Source of the DNA: Dermanyssus gallinae
Taxonomy: Eukaryota; Arthropoda; Arachnida; Mesostigmata; Dermanyssidae
Assembly: GCA_003439945.1 (NCBI GenBank)
Contig: QVRM01001244.1
Span: forward strand, 248,001 to 312,000
Length of the DNA stretch: 64,000 nt
Direction of reading: 5' to 3'
Made by a program: the position numbers and the translations under genes. The notes beneath the pieces were generated by a model. It saw only the letters and a program-made list of their open reading frames with translations. It searched no databases and had not been told where the DNA came from. Positions 44,750-54,060 of this stretch are shown one piece after another; the stretch's first letter is position 1; each line of letters starts with the position of its first letter.

Positions 44750-47700
44750 CCGAACGCTTCACTACGCTGTCTTCGTAGGTACACATTTACGGCACCTAAC
44801 TTTGAGACGGATCCTCGTGAACCGGTGGCCCAGATCGAGTCCCGTAAACCTCGCCACCCTGCGTGTTCATTCTACTACGCACATATGACGCGTCTACCAC
44901 GCATAGCTGTTGTGCAACTTAAGTACGTTAAATTTACATGTCATTAATTACAGGGTACTATGTATGAACTAGTCCTGTGTGTTTCACGCAATTTACGCAG
45001 CAACGATTGTTCACATAGCCAGCAGAGTACATTCATTTAAACTTAATTACCGTTGATTGATGCAAACTAGTGACCAATATATGGTTATTAGGTTAGTACA
45101 CTGCCTAACTGTGTACTTATGCATGTGTACATATGTCACCTTTGTATATCAGCTTACAGCGACAGCATAAGCAGACATGTTGAGATATCTAGAATTTCCC
45201 CTAATAGTATTTGTGGCGGCATAGTTGCTCTCAGCGATGTGGTTTATCCTCTAGTCTCAATGAGCATCGCTCAGCTGTCAGAAAAAATATTTTAATTGAA
45301 CGGATCGATCAATTGCATAGTTTTCACATTAAATGATTGAAAATATATTATTATTCTCTATTTTATGACATATATATATATTAACTAAGCTAAAAGTTTC
45401 TAAGGTTTGAATGGTTAGTAAATACAGATTTTTTTTGAAGGAGCGCGACGGGCATAGCATGGGAGCTTACCCGCGTTGTGTGGGACTCGGCCCCGACGGC
45501 TGGATCTTGTTCCGCTCCCCCCTTAAGCTCTGTCAACCCGGATCTTCATTTAATAGTGCTGCAGACTGACAGGAGCTGTAGCGGGTCCCAATCGGAGCAA
45601 GCGGCCGTGGTCACCCCCGGGTTCCCCACCTCATCAGACATGCTTTGCCCATTAACCTGTGAACCCGGTCTTCTGTAAGCAGTGTCGTCTTCCTGCTGTC
45701 TGGAGAGTCGCCGAAGCCGTTCTGTTTTGAGATTAGTCTTCTTTCTCAGTATCCCTTCCGCCAGTGATCTCCCCTTTTCACAGTTTACACACATCTGTAA
45801 ATGTAGCTCTGCCCATCCCTAGTCGCCTGCAGTGCCTTACAGACGGCTAGAGTGTAGAAGGCGTCGTCATCGGCTCTCGTCCGGCAGTGGAGGCAGAACG
45901 CCGAAGGTGCCTTTTGTATCCTATGCAGATACGCCTAAAAAATCGGCTTGTCCTGTCCGAAACTGCGTCATGTAGTACGTGAGCTCTCCTCCAGGACGCT
46001 CGTTCCATTTCTTGATTGACGGGATATTATCTCTGACAGACGCCCCTGGTTGGCCGCTTGGGATTGCATTCCACTCGGCACTCGGCCTGCCAACGTATCG
46101 TGGGTTGTCCCACAGTTGTTTGCGCTCGTCTGCTACTAGGTCCTTCGGGACAGTGCCTGCCAGCACTTACGCAACCAGTGTACTAACCGTCCTGTATACC
46201 TGCGTAATCCTCAATGCAGGGGCACGCTGCATTTTTCTACGGAGGTCCCGGTTCCTCTGCGCAGAAGTTGCATGCGTGGGCTAGGCTGGAACGCCAAACA
46301 GAACAATGGATTCTGCGACTGACATGATAAGCCTTCTATTTGCTTCCTTGGGCCCGTGGATGTTGGGCATCAGCCGGGCAATGTTGGCCGCAGCCTTTGC
46401 TGCTTTTGTTACCGCTTGTTTGATGTGAGGGTTACCGGTCATACTCATAATAACGTTCAACAATAGCCGAATGGATAGGCATGTTTTCCTGCCGATAAGA
46501 ACAATGGCTTCGCTTTTAGCGTTTGGCTGGGGCTAGCGTTAGACCGTTAGTTTCCATCCAGAAAGAAATCTCGTAAGTGCTTTATTTGCCCGAAGCTTTA
46601 ATTCAACCGCGGCTTTGGTTCTTACTATAACCACTTTCAGGAAGAAGGTTTTCAGTCCGACCACAGCATCATATGCCAGGTTCCAGAGCAGCGGCCCCGG
46701 TATGGACTCCTGTGGAATCCCTGCATACCCAGGGGGTACTCCTTGGGTCTCTGGTTTTTACCGTAGTTAAGCCAATCGCTTCGGCTGTCGATACTACTTT
46801 GTGTATAACCGTGAGGACTAAAGTGCGTTTTCTGAATGCCATCGGAAATTTGCTCTTGCTGAAAATGCGGTAAACGACGCTGACAACTGTGAGAGTAAAT
46901 TCCTTAAATAGCAGCTGGATAGCCTGCTGGCATACCGTCCGGGCCAGAAGCTTTACCTACATTGATTTTCTCCGCCGCTGCCAGAATTTCGGAGATTGTG
47001 ACTACTGGTATGTTTTCTGAGGGTACCTCGAGGGCCTCAATGGCAGCTCTGTCAAATTCCGGGAGAGATGGAAGAAGGTTTCGTATTAACTCTTCCCTGT
47101 TCTCAGTCGACATCTCGTTCGTGTTACTGCTCTTTCCCCTAACTATGGTTTTCCCCAGGGGTCATTCTCGGCTTCTCAAGAAGGTTTCTCCAGCATTTCA
47201 CCTTACTCTTCTGATTTCCTTTTTAAGGTGTGCCCTGCATCTTCTGTATTCCAAAAGTGGCGCTCTGACCACCTCCGGAAGTTCAGCTCTAGCTGCGGTT
47301 CCTTTCAGATGGCGTCGCGCTTTGGAGCATTCGGCCTGCGCATCGCCAATCTCCGTGTTCCACCAGTATTGAGGCATTGGCAAGGCAGGCGTTTTACGAA
47401 GTTTCTTTTTTTTTTCTATTTCTAGGTGGCTCTTTTCTTTCGAGTGTTTGCCTAATGTTGGCGGCCGACTTCTTCTTGTTGCTCATAAATTTCAACTTCA
47501 GTGGTTTGACGAATGATTGCTGTAGGCGTTTTATTTTTGGGGTTAGTGCTTCGACCTTGTACTCAATGCAGTAGTGGTCGCTCATGTTTACCTCCAGCAC
47601 TTTCCAGTGTTCGATTTTGTCCATGAGGCCAGTGTTGAATATCGCAAGGTCCATGTACTAGTGTGCCTATGGAACGTTGGCGTATCTTTGTCGTTTACCG

Positions 47701-50261
47701 TACCCAGATTGTGTGTAGTTGGTCATTCTTCCATCACTTGCCCTCTCCGATTAGTGCTTCTTGAGCCCCATGTTATCGGCGCAGCGTTAAAGTCTCCCTC
47801 GATGTATGTTGGCAGAGTCCCAGCGTCCCGTGTCGACTCGCAGATGTCGACTAGTAACTGCGACAGTTCTTGCAAACTGCCGTAGTAAATACAGAAGACA
47901 TAAACATAAAGAACTTTTTGTACTTCAAAACAAAATTCGATCAACAACAGGGTTCAAACCGGCGACACCTCGGTAGATGACAACCAGAGCTAACCCCCTC
48001 TCTCTCGAATACCAGAGGATAACTAAGTTCCACATCCCCTCAACTCCATATATTAGATATAAATCGTTACTTTTTGTCTGAAATGAAATTTTTTAATGGT
48101 GCCGTTGAACCTGGGTTATGGTTCAGCTGGCTATCATTTTGGTTATGACAAACCACAGTAAACCCTTAGAATTGCGGCGCGTTAAAACACTAGAATAATG
48201 TGCTGCTTTTTGCTCATAAATACGTGCATTTTAAACATCGGGTATTAAAACATATGCATGCTCGATGAACGGCAATTGCGCCCTTCCCAGCGGTTATTGC
48301 ACCCGAACTAGGCGTACAAATCACTGTAGAGCTAACTTCAATCAACCTTTTATGCAAGCTTGAGAATGCTAAATTTATGTCACAACGGTTTTGGGCGGGC
48401 CATCGAGAGGCTTTTTTAGATGGTTGGATCTGACGTTAAAAATTGGTTCGATGTATCTGAGAGAAAACCCTTCCTCCCGATATTTTGGCGCGTTATGATG
48501 TTGGTATTGGGCCAATATCTATACTGAATGCTTTTCTGAAACAGTTAAAGGAAGTCTTTTTCAGAAACTGCCTTTGCACATCCTCAAATTAGTCCAAATC
48601 AAGTGTATATTGGAAAAAATCACTGATCATTGCCTTACACAGTTTGATGCATTTGACGTCCGGGCCTTGTATGAACTAAAATCAAAATACTCCTAACTAC
48701 TATCAAGCAAGCTTTACTAGCTTGCTGTTAGAGCTTGATTCGCAAAACGTTCACAGAATGTTTTGGTCGTCTGATTGATCATTCGACTTATTGAACATTT
48801 GAACGTTTGAAACAGCTTAGTGCGACAAGGTGATCGGTCCCATATTGTGACTGAGAGACGGGAAATCTACTCGGCTCGTGCGAACCAAACGGGACAGTCC
48901 TTCGTTGGGCCGAAGACTAACCGCATCGATGGCGAAGGACGCAATGCCGCAGTTGTGGCCAGTGCAGCACGAAAGAGTCCCGATGGCATTCGAAGCACGG
49001 CCGCAAAGAGGCGCTTTAGACTCGCCCGCACCGCCCAGCAGACGCGAATGCAGCAGAAGCAACACCCATCGTGGTTTCATCGGCTGGCGCAGCGGCGTCA
49101 ACGACAGTCTGGCGATGCTGCTAAGACTACCAATCATACGGCAGGTATGATTGGTAACGATTCTGGTAATTAGTGATTAGGCATGACGCGCGTGAGCCAA
49201 TGCCTCCATGGTATCGTACGCGATCGCCACTTACTGTACTTTCGTGAGTTCATTTCGGTAATTGGGATTACAGGCATCCGCGCGTAACATGTAGAGTGAT
49301 AGAAGAAACACAGAGAAAACGCACCCTCTTAGTAAAACGTTAATCAGTAGAATTTTGACTCATGTGACATCACAGCACAATTTCCTATGATGATCTCGAA
49401 ATACAAAAGAATATGATCAAGGAGCAAGATTGCCGTGCGATAGCGAGGCAGTTGTAATAGTGCATTAGGTCTGCACCTCTCAGGCAAAATAATATTTTTA
49501 GGTCGACTAAAATCGAAGCTCAGCTATAGATTTGTACTAAGAAGAACCATTAAAACCGCTTGAAACAAATGCATGTAAACCTAAATTTAGAATCATTGGG
49601 AACAGCCGCTTGGAAATTGCGCCAGGATCAAACTTTAACACTTGTGTCAGAATATCCGTTCACCTTTCCCACTCCATTACGCAAAGTTAAAAACAGTTTT
49701 TACGGCACACAGTCCAAGAAATGCTCCGGCAGTATATAGTAATTAAAAAAAGGTTTTTAAGCCTTCTAATTGCAGTGGCTGTATCCATAGCTGTCCCATA
49801 TTGCCTACTTGCATCGATGCTCGATGAGTACATTGATGCGTTTGAGACGTTCGAGAGACATATCCGAACCGACTGAGCTCTTTCTTCTCATATATGTAAA
49901 GGAGCAGCAAAATCTCACTCCTGTCCGAATGGCCATGTCCCAAGCTGGCAAATGATTGTCAGCTAGTATTTTAAAGCTTGGTGCGGTGATCTATGTTTTT
50001 GGCCTTTCAGCGTCGACACACGTCACTACAAACGGTAGGCTCGTAGCGACGAATACTGAGAAACTGCCATCACCGGGCTGTCTGGTCTCCCAATGGACCA
50101 AGTGGAGCTCCTGTTCAGCTGACACGTGTGGCACAGGCGAATTCCATCGTAGTCGCCGAATCATCGCACGTTCAGCCTCAACCGCTAACCGCTGCCCCCA
50201 CCTCAAACAGAGCCGGCCCTGTAGATCAACATTAAGCTGTCAGAAAAAATATTTTAATTGA
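38501..50261 (+). CDS. secreted spondin-2/mindin (M-spondin)-like protein, 6 exons
   Basis: Exons: 38501-38690, 40661-40878, 44276-44415, 44779-44922, 48816-49144, 50011-50261; all phases agree and the total is 423 codons plus stop. Order: signal peptide (1-24), spondin domain (about 25-240, with '[20 protein letters not shown]', 'SLWRIGTLA', '[15 protein letters not shown]', '[13 protein letters not shown]'-type blocks), a basic Gln/Arg-rich linker (about 240-360), one thrombospondin type-1 repeat (364-417, WxxW and six Cys) and a short tail. Vertebrate SPON2/mindin is about 330 aa, so the linker is about 80-100 residues longer here. The family is extracellular-matrix or muscle-attachment associated in flies (M-spondin) and an innate-immune opsonin in mammals. 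The role here is inferred only from homology. Confidence 0.92.
40661..40878 (+). CDS. spondin-2-like exon 2
   Basis: Acceptor TCATACAG|GCACGA, donor AATTTG|GTAAGT. Encodes '[20 protein letters not shown]' and '[19 protein letters not shown]'. S-L-W-R-x-G is the conserved spondin block. NSS is a potential N-glycosylation site. Phase 0 at the end. Confidence 0.92.
41788..41816. repeat. (AT)n microsatellite
   Basis: AT run in spondin intron 2. Confidence 0.9.
41880..41985 (-). pseudogene. LINE 3'-end fragment (same family as 43.3 kb)
   Basis: 'ggagtggacaattgtctc' and 'agcccagtttaacaat' match 43299-43376 in order and orientation, where they are the C-terminus and 3' untranslated part of a minus-strand retrotransposon ORF. 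Confidence 0.65.
42022..42130. repeat. spaced direct repeat with internal palindrome
   Basis: A block of about 43 bp beginning 'actaaccggttagtgaaaac' occurs at 42022 and again at 42088 (period 66), nearly identical. Each copy starts with the 14-bp palindrome ACTAACCGGTTAGT. Confidence 0.9.
42668..42713. repeat. (ATG)n(ATT)n microsatellite
   Basis: ATG-type units grade into ATT units in spondin intron 2. Confidence 0.9.
42884..42911. repeat. (AT)n microsatellite
   Basis: AT run in spondin intron 2. Confidence 0.9.
43290..43650 (-). pseudogene. LINE ORF2 C-terminal end, 3' truncated copy
   Basis: The minus-strand frame encodes '[20 protein letters not shown]' and '[20 protein letters not shown]' followed by 'TLLNW'. 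The pattern LAFETxG..GP .. QRxSxxxQRGNAxSxxGTx is the common C-terminus of one class of non-LTR retrotransposon proteins. Two relatives lie in this window, at 41.9 kb and 53.7 kb. It is 5'-truncated, as LINE copies usually are. Confidence 0.75.
44122..44158. repeat. (AT)n microsatellite
   Basis: AT run 120 bp upstream of spondin exon 3. Confidence 0.9.
44276..44415 (+). CDS. spondin-2-like exon 3
   Basis: Encodes '[20 protein letters not shown]' and '[20 protein letters not shown]', ending 'DAGTDSG'. Two N-glycosylation sequons (NAT, NFT) are visible. Acceptor CCTCCAAG|GTGTCG is slightly unusual (A before AG) but gives a seamless join 'FNL|VSFAV'. Donor AGCGG|GTGAGG, phase 2. Confidence 0.92.
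44692..44748. repeat. (AT)n microsatellite
   Basis: About 55 bp of AT in the short intron between exons 3 and 4, ending 31 bp before the exon 4 acceptor. Confidence 0.95.
44779..44922 (+). CDS. spondin-2-like exon 4 (end of spondin domain)
   Basis: Acceptor TTCGTAG|GTACAC, donor CTTAA|GTACGT, phase 2. Encodes '[20 protein letters not shown]' and '[20 protein letters not shown]', matching the last conserved block of spondin domains (F-Y-Y-x-x-M/L..LP-x-I-A). Confidence 0.92.
45275..45432 (+). repeat. duplicate of the spondin gene 3' end
   Basis: From 'agctgtcagaaaaaatattt' onward this segment matches 50236-50390, the last codons and 3' untranslated region of the spondin gene, including an in-frame '..LSCQKKYFN' plus stop, 'tatgacatatatatata' and 'atggttagtaaatacag'. 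The cysteine-rich body of the last exon is absent here. Directly upstream, 45195-45274 resembles SINE family C sequence from 7287-7360. Confidence 0.85.
45460..47945 (-). mobile_element. degenerate R1/I-type non-LTR retrotransposon, antisense in intron 4
   Basis: Read on the minus strand from 47945: '[18 protein letters not shown]' (endonuclease GDFN), '[18 protein letters not shown]' (endonuclease SDH), '[18 protein letters not shown]', '[20 protein letters not shown]' (start of reverse transcriptase), '[20 protein letters not shown]' (PQG block), '[20 protein letters not shown]', '[20 protein letters not shown]', and a Cys-containing tail. The domain order is complete from endonuclease to tail, but the expected FADD catalytic box after the PQG block is missing, and stops and frame changes are frequent. 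It lies antisense to the spondin gene. Confidence 0.85.
47932..48035 (-). mobile_element. tRNA-derived SINE, family C, copy 2
   Basis: Shares 'aattcgatcaacaac', a B-box-like 'gggttcaaaccggcgacacc' and 'gatgacaacca' with 7362-7470, same orientation. It abuts the 5' end of the retrotransposon. Confidence 0.6.
48040..48815. other. intronic, no feature seen
   Basis: AT-rich sequence between the SINE copy and spondin exon 5. No coding or repeat signature was recognised. Confidence 0.5.
48816..49144 (+). CDS. spondin-2-like exon 5 (basic linker)
   Basis: Acceptor GAAACAG|CTTAGT, donor ACGGCAG|GTATGA. It starts one base into a codon and ends with one base, which is exactly what is needed to join exon 4 (phase 2) to exon 6 (phase 1 acceptor). 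The first residues, '[18 protein letters not shown]', continue the end of the spondin fold; the rest is Arg/Gln/Ala-rich ('[20 protein letters not shown]') with no known domain. GC-rich compared with its surroundings. Two other frames are also open in part, so coding rests on the splice phases and the start. Confidence 0.72.
50011..50261 (+). CDS. spondin-2-like exon 6 (thrombospondin type-1 repeat, stop)
   Basis: Acceptor GGCCTTTCAG|CGTCGA. Encodes '[20 protein letters not shown]', then 'EFHRSRRI', '[17 protein letters not shown]' and 'QKKYFN' with TGA at 50259. The repeat has the WxxW ladder motif (W369, W372) and six cysteines, as in a complete TSR. The ending after the last Cys is short, as in mindin. 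Confidence 0.93.
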
Positions 50262-50298
50262 ACTCAATACCATAGTTACTATCTATTCAAAGATTTAG

Positions 50299-50304
50299 AA
50301 TAAA
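50299..50304 (+). terminator. candidate polyadenylation signal of spondin gene
   Basis: AATAAA lies 38 bp after the stop codon of the last spondin exon. In the duplicate at 45.3 kb the corresponding position is not a clean AATAAA. Confidence 0.5.
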
Positions 50305-50421
50305 TCACTATTCGCTATTTATGATATATATATATAGCTAATCTGAAAATGCCTAATGTTTAAATGGTCAGTAAATACATAATACTTAAATATATATGTA
50401 TTTCTTTAGCTTTTGTACCTT

Positions 50422-50434
<13 letters not shown>

Positions 50435-50483
<49 letters not shown>
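50435..50483. repeat. (AT)n microsatellite preceded by A-run
   Basis: A13 followed by about 23 AT units immediately upstream of SINE B1. Confidence 0.9.
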
Positions 50484-50484
<1 letters not shown>

Positions 50485-50485
<1 letters not shown>

Positions 50486-50672
50486 CCGAGCAAGATGGCT
50501 TAGTGGCAAAGCCTTTGCCTTGCATTCGGGAGGACTGGGTTCGAGACCCAGACCGGCCACTCTGAAATTTGTTTGCATGGTTTCCAATTTAGACAAGGCA
50601 AATGCCGGAGTGGATTCAACTTAGCCATGACATGAAAAAACCGTACACAGGCAATAGCCTTACGGAATATCT
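50485..50672 (+). mobile_element. tRNA-derived SINE, family B, full copy
   Basis: 'accgagcaagatggcttagt' carries an A-box (GGCTTAGTGG) and 'ctgggttcgagacccag' a B-box; both sit at tRNA-like spacing. A body of about 110 bp ends in A12 and (AT)n. The internally deleted copy at 4560-4715 shares both ends. Confidence 0.85.
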
Positions 50673-50709
50673 AAAAAAAAAAAAATATATATATATATAG
50701 TGCATCCGT

Positions 50710-52150
50710 TAACTCTTAAGTGTACGGTCAAGAAAATAACCGGACCCAGATGCATCCTCCACAGGCGGTACGACCACTCCTAAAGAATCACCCAACATAA
50801 TTCAAACGCATGGTGGATAAGATGCTAGACCAAGGGGTACTATCCTAAACATTGGAAAAACGGCACGTTTGATTCACCTACTAAAACCAGGTAAACCACA
50901 AGGAGAACTCTCGGCACACCAACCTATGAACCTATGGTCTCCTGTCTATCCAAAGCAGCTGAACTTTTTATTAACGAACGACGAGTCGCACAATCCACAC
51001 ATTCGGCTACGACGACGTCCCACGGTCACACATCGGTGGAGTTCTAAATATAGCTGAAACACCGAGCATTGCGCCGAGAGCGAACCAGTCGCATTGTCTG
51101 GCCATCCTCTTAGGTATCAAAAACGCGTTAATTACGCTTTGATGGAACACCATAAAAAGCAAAGACGTGTCCCCCTTCTTACTTACGACGCTACGACGCA
51201 TCCTAGCGTCGTACCTAAAAGACCGTGCATTTACCTACAATAGCGTAGACTATGCATTCATAGCCGGGATCCTCCAAGGGTCTGTACTGGGACCAGCCCT
51301 GTGGAATATAGCCTCCGACAGAGTACTCAGACTCCTGCATCCCCGGAGGGGTTATTTTGCCGCCTAAACAAACGATCTGGCACTAATCGGTACTGCCCGT
51401 GCCAGAGGCCTGCTCGAAGGAACTGCCAACTGAGCCCTAGCGGATATCTGACAATACATCTGCATGCTAGGTCTAAAATTGGCCTCACAAACACAAAACC
51501 AAATTTTTAAAGGCTCTAAAGCGCCGCGTGGGCGTAATCTTGGATAGAGCTCTTACATGAGCACTTCATGTGCGCTATGCAGCAAAAAACTGCGATCAAC
51601 CTTGCCGCAGGCCAGAGGAGCAGCCGACTCTCGGTGCCATCGTTTAGCATCAGTAGTAGATAGTATCATGCTTCGGCATATGTGATGTGATCTTCGTGTC
51701 CCTCCAGCAGATCCTCAATCTCTTCGATTGCACCTATGGATCAACCTAATATATGCCGCACCCTTATGGAAGCGTATGGCTATCAGGGGTACAACACGCC
51801 GCCTCCTCAATAAGACCCAATGACCTATGGCGCTCAACATCACACGGGCAAGTCGCACGGCTTCTACACCAGCCATACAAGTTCTCTATAGTCAGATTTC
51901 TTGCGACCTAGGCGCACGTACGACTGGCTTCAAAAAGCCCCTCAATTAATGTCTCCAGAAGAAAGGAATACTAATTAGCACAAAAGATGTCCCAATGAAA
52001 CTAGTAATGGAAGGCAATCCAGCCAAACAATTGTTTCAGAGGAGACTAACTGAAAAATGCGGTACGCTCACGCGGACGCCACAGCCGGAAAGCTCAGGCG
52101 TTCGTGTGTGCGAATCGCATTTTCTAGTTAGCTCCCCGTTAGTTGGATCA
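50710..52150 (+). mobile_element. heavily decayed R1-like non-LTR retrotransposon
   Basis: Frames in order show 'LLTTLRRILASYLKDRAFTY' and 'AGILQGSVLGPALWNIASDR' (the GxPQGSxLGPxLWN block of R1-clade reverse transcriptase) around 51167-51330, then 'LALIGTARARGLLEGTAN', 'INLAAG'-like and 'RLASVVDSIM' remnants up to 51700, and a tail to about 52150. Multiple stops and shifts. Starts just after SINE B1, downstream of the spondin 3' end. Same broad type as the antisense element at 45.5-47.9 kb but a distinct copy. Confidence 0.8.
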
Positions 52151-52904
52151 GCCGGGCCATTTTGAATAATGGACAAAATCAATACTTTCTAATCTGAAAA
52201 AACGGTACACCATATTAAAATTTTAAGTTCAAGCTCTCACTCTGCACAACCTAATATTTACTGGCTCTCTATAAATAAACGATTCACTACTATAAGAGTA
52301 AACATATAGCTATGAATTAGGCAACGCAGGGTAAAGTATAAAATGAGATATCTAATCGATGCTCCGGTACTGCCTGCACGGGCTTTTAGCCTTAGGAACT
52401 ATACAACTGTAATATTGTAATACACAGAAGAATTTACACAAGAAAAGGTATGAATAAAACGCACTTAAATAATAAAAAATACCGACTTAGCACCTTTTAG
52501 AAAAACGAATATTGAGCGTCTGGAATACGGTAAGTCATAAAACCTGAACTTGTGACGCTTCTTTTACTTGGTTATGAAGATGAGGCCCCATGGCATTTAG
52601 CCATGTATGCTTGTGGCCGACTCAGAAAGTGTTGATCTCTCGCGGATTAATTAGCGAATTGTGATTCGTTGGATGATCGCCCTCCTGCATGCTCACCGCT
52701 CACACAATCAAGCCGACAAAATAAGACTTAAGATTATAATGTGTAGGCGTACAAGTGTTTTGGGTCAAATGCCTATATATAGTAATTAATAGCGAATTGT
52801 GGATCCCTCGTATACTGATGATATAGCCTCTGCCTGCATTTCACCGCGTATCAGCAATCAATCGAGACAAATAGATTTAAGATGATAATGCAGGTACGTG
52901 ACCA

Positions 52905-53690
52905 ATGGATTATAGAGGTCCGGGAGCGAGAATGAACTACGTACAACTGATGAGGAAAACGTAGAGAAAGTGCGAAAAATTCTTGGCACAGATAAGCGAA
53001 TGAACATTAAGGAAATAGCGGAGGCATTAGGGATTAGTTTAGGCAGTGTGCATGTTATCCTACACGAAAACTTGAAGATGAAAGAGCTTAGAGAAAAATG
53101 GCTGCCGCATTTGCTCAACCAAGGCCAAAAAGACGCGCCTGTTTTGGCTTTTCAGCGAAATTTGGCCAAGATGTCGAACAATCTGTCGGATTTTTGGTGC
53201 AGATTCATCACCGTCGATGAAAGCCGGGTTCATCACTACACTCCCGAGACCCAAGAAGCACCTTGCCAATGGTGTGCACCTGATGAAGGACCTCCGAAGA
53301 GGGTGCGGACAACGGCATTGACCGGAAAGGTGATGGCTACAGTTTTTTAAGACCAACGTAGAATAATGCTGGTCGACTACCTTGAGAGCTGTAAAACGAT
53401 CACAGGAGAATATTATGCAAGACTGTTGGACTGCCTGAAGCAAGAACTCATTGTGAAACGGCCCGCTTTGCAGAAGACGGTTGTCCCGTTTCACCAGGGC
53501 AATGCTCCTGCACACAAGTCCCGGCAAGCATCGGCAAAACTGGCCCAACTGAGGTTCGAACTTATTGAACAACCCTCCTATTCTCCAGCCCTGGCCCGCA
53601 TTCTCTGTATGTCCTCTTCGCGCAATGAAGAATTCTCGTGTGAAGCGTTTGCCTATAATGAGTATAAGGCATTTTAATACTTGGAATGCT
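52905..53690 (+). pseudogene. mariner transposase pseudogene
   Basis: Coherent frame from about 52949: 'TDEENVEKVRKILGTDKRMN' and 'IKEIAEALGISLGSVHVILH' (helix-turn-helix), 'ITVDESRVHHYTPET' (first catalytic Asp, codon 53216), 'LTGKVMATVF', TAA at 53348-53350, then the same frame resumes 'MLVDYLESCKTITGEYYARL', 'VPFHQGNAPAHKSRQASAKL'. The second catalytic Asp is Gly at 53498-53500 (HQGN in place of HQDN), and the third Asp region is lost after 'YSPALA'. So there is a stop, a catalytic substitution and a broken C-terminus. Confidence 0.92.
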
Positions 53691-53724
53691 AGTTACATTG
53701 TCTCCCGAGACGTGTTCACTGGAA

Positions 53725-54060
53725 ATTAACTCAAATCTCGGTGGCTGCAAACCACTTCCGCAGCGTGCCCCGGTGCGGACGCTGCGTTCTCGCGTTGAAC
53801 GTTGATATCCAGGCGTTTGCTCTCAGGAAACCCACAGATTTCTTGTTTCCGCTTGCGAGGTTCAATTGCCTCACCGCCGTGTTAAAGAGGATTTTGTAAG
53901 TAACGTGACTAGGCCACCCAGGGTCTCGAACACTAGCGCCTGAAACCCATATGAATAATCTATTGGGGCGTATTACGACGAGTTTCCTTGTCTCGGCTAG
54001 ATTAACCAGCATGGCCTGCCGAGACCCGCCCCGCCACCGGACCATTAAAGGTGCTAATGA
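53725..54060 (-). pseudogene. LINE ORF2 C-terminal end, second lineage of the 43.3 kb family
   Basis: The minus-strand frame 'PGWPSHVTYKILFNTAVRQL' and 'GFLRANAWISTFNARTQRPH' then 'RGTLRKW' aligns block by block with the 43.3 kb copy (GP..., SG/SGN.., FL.., RGTL.xW), but QRGNA is degraded. The DNA shares 'ggacgctgc', 'cgttgaa' and 'ggtgctaatgag'-like stretches with 43380-43660. It adjoins the mariner remnant. Confidence 0.65.

Noticed and set aside
45100..45300. additional spondin exon upstream of the duplicated 3' end
   Set aside because: A short open frame exists, but it lacks cysteines and the WxxW motif of a thrombospondin repeat, and most of it resembles SINE C sequence.
50039..50261. 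shorter spondin exon 6 joined directly to exon 4
   Set aside because: The acceptor at 50038 fits the phase, but 50010 has the far better pyrimidine tract and joins in phase with exon 5. Kept only as an alternative.
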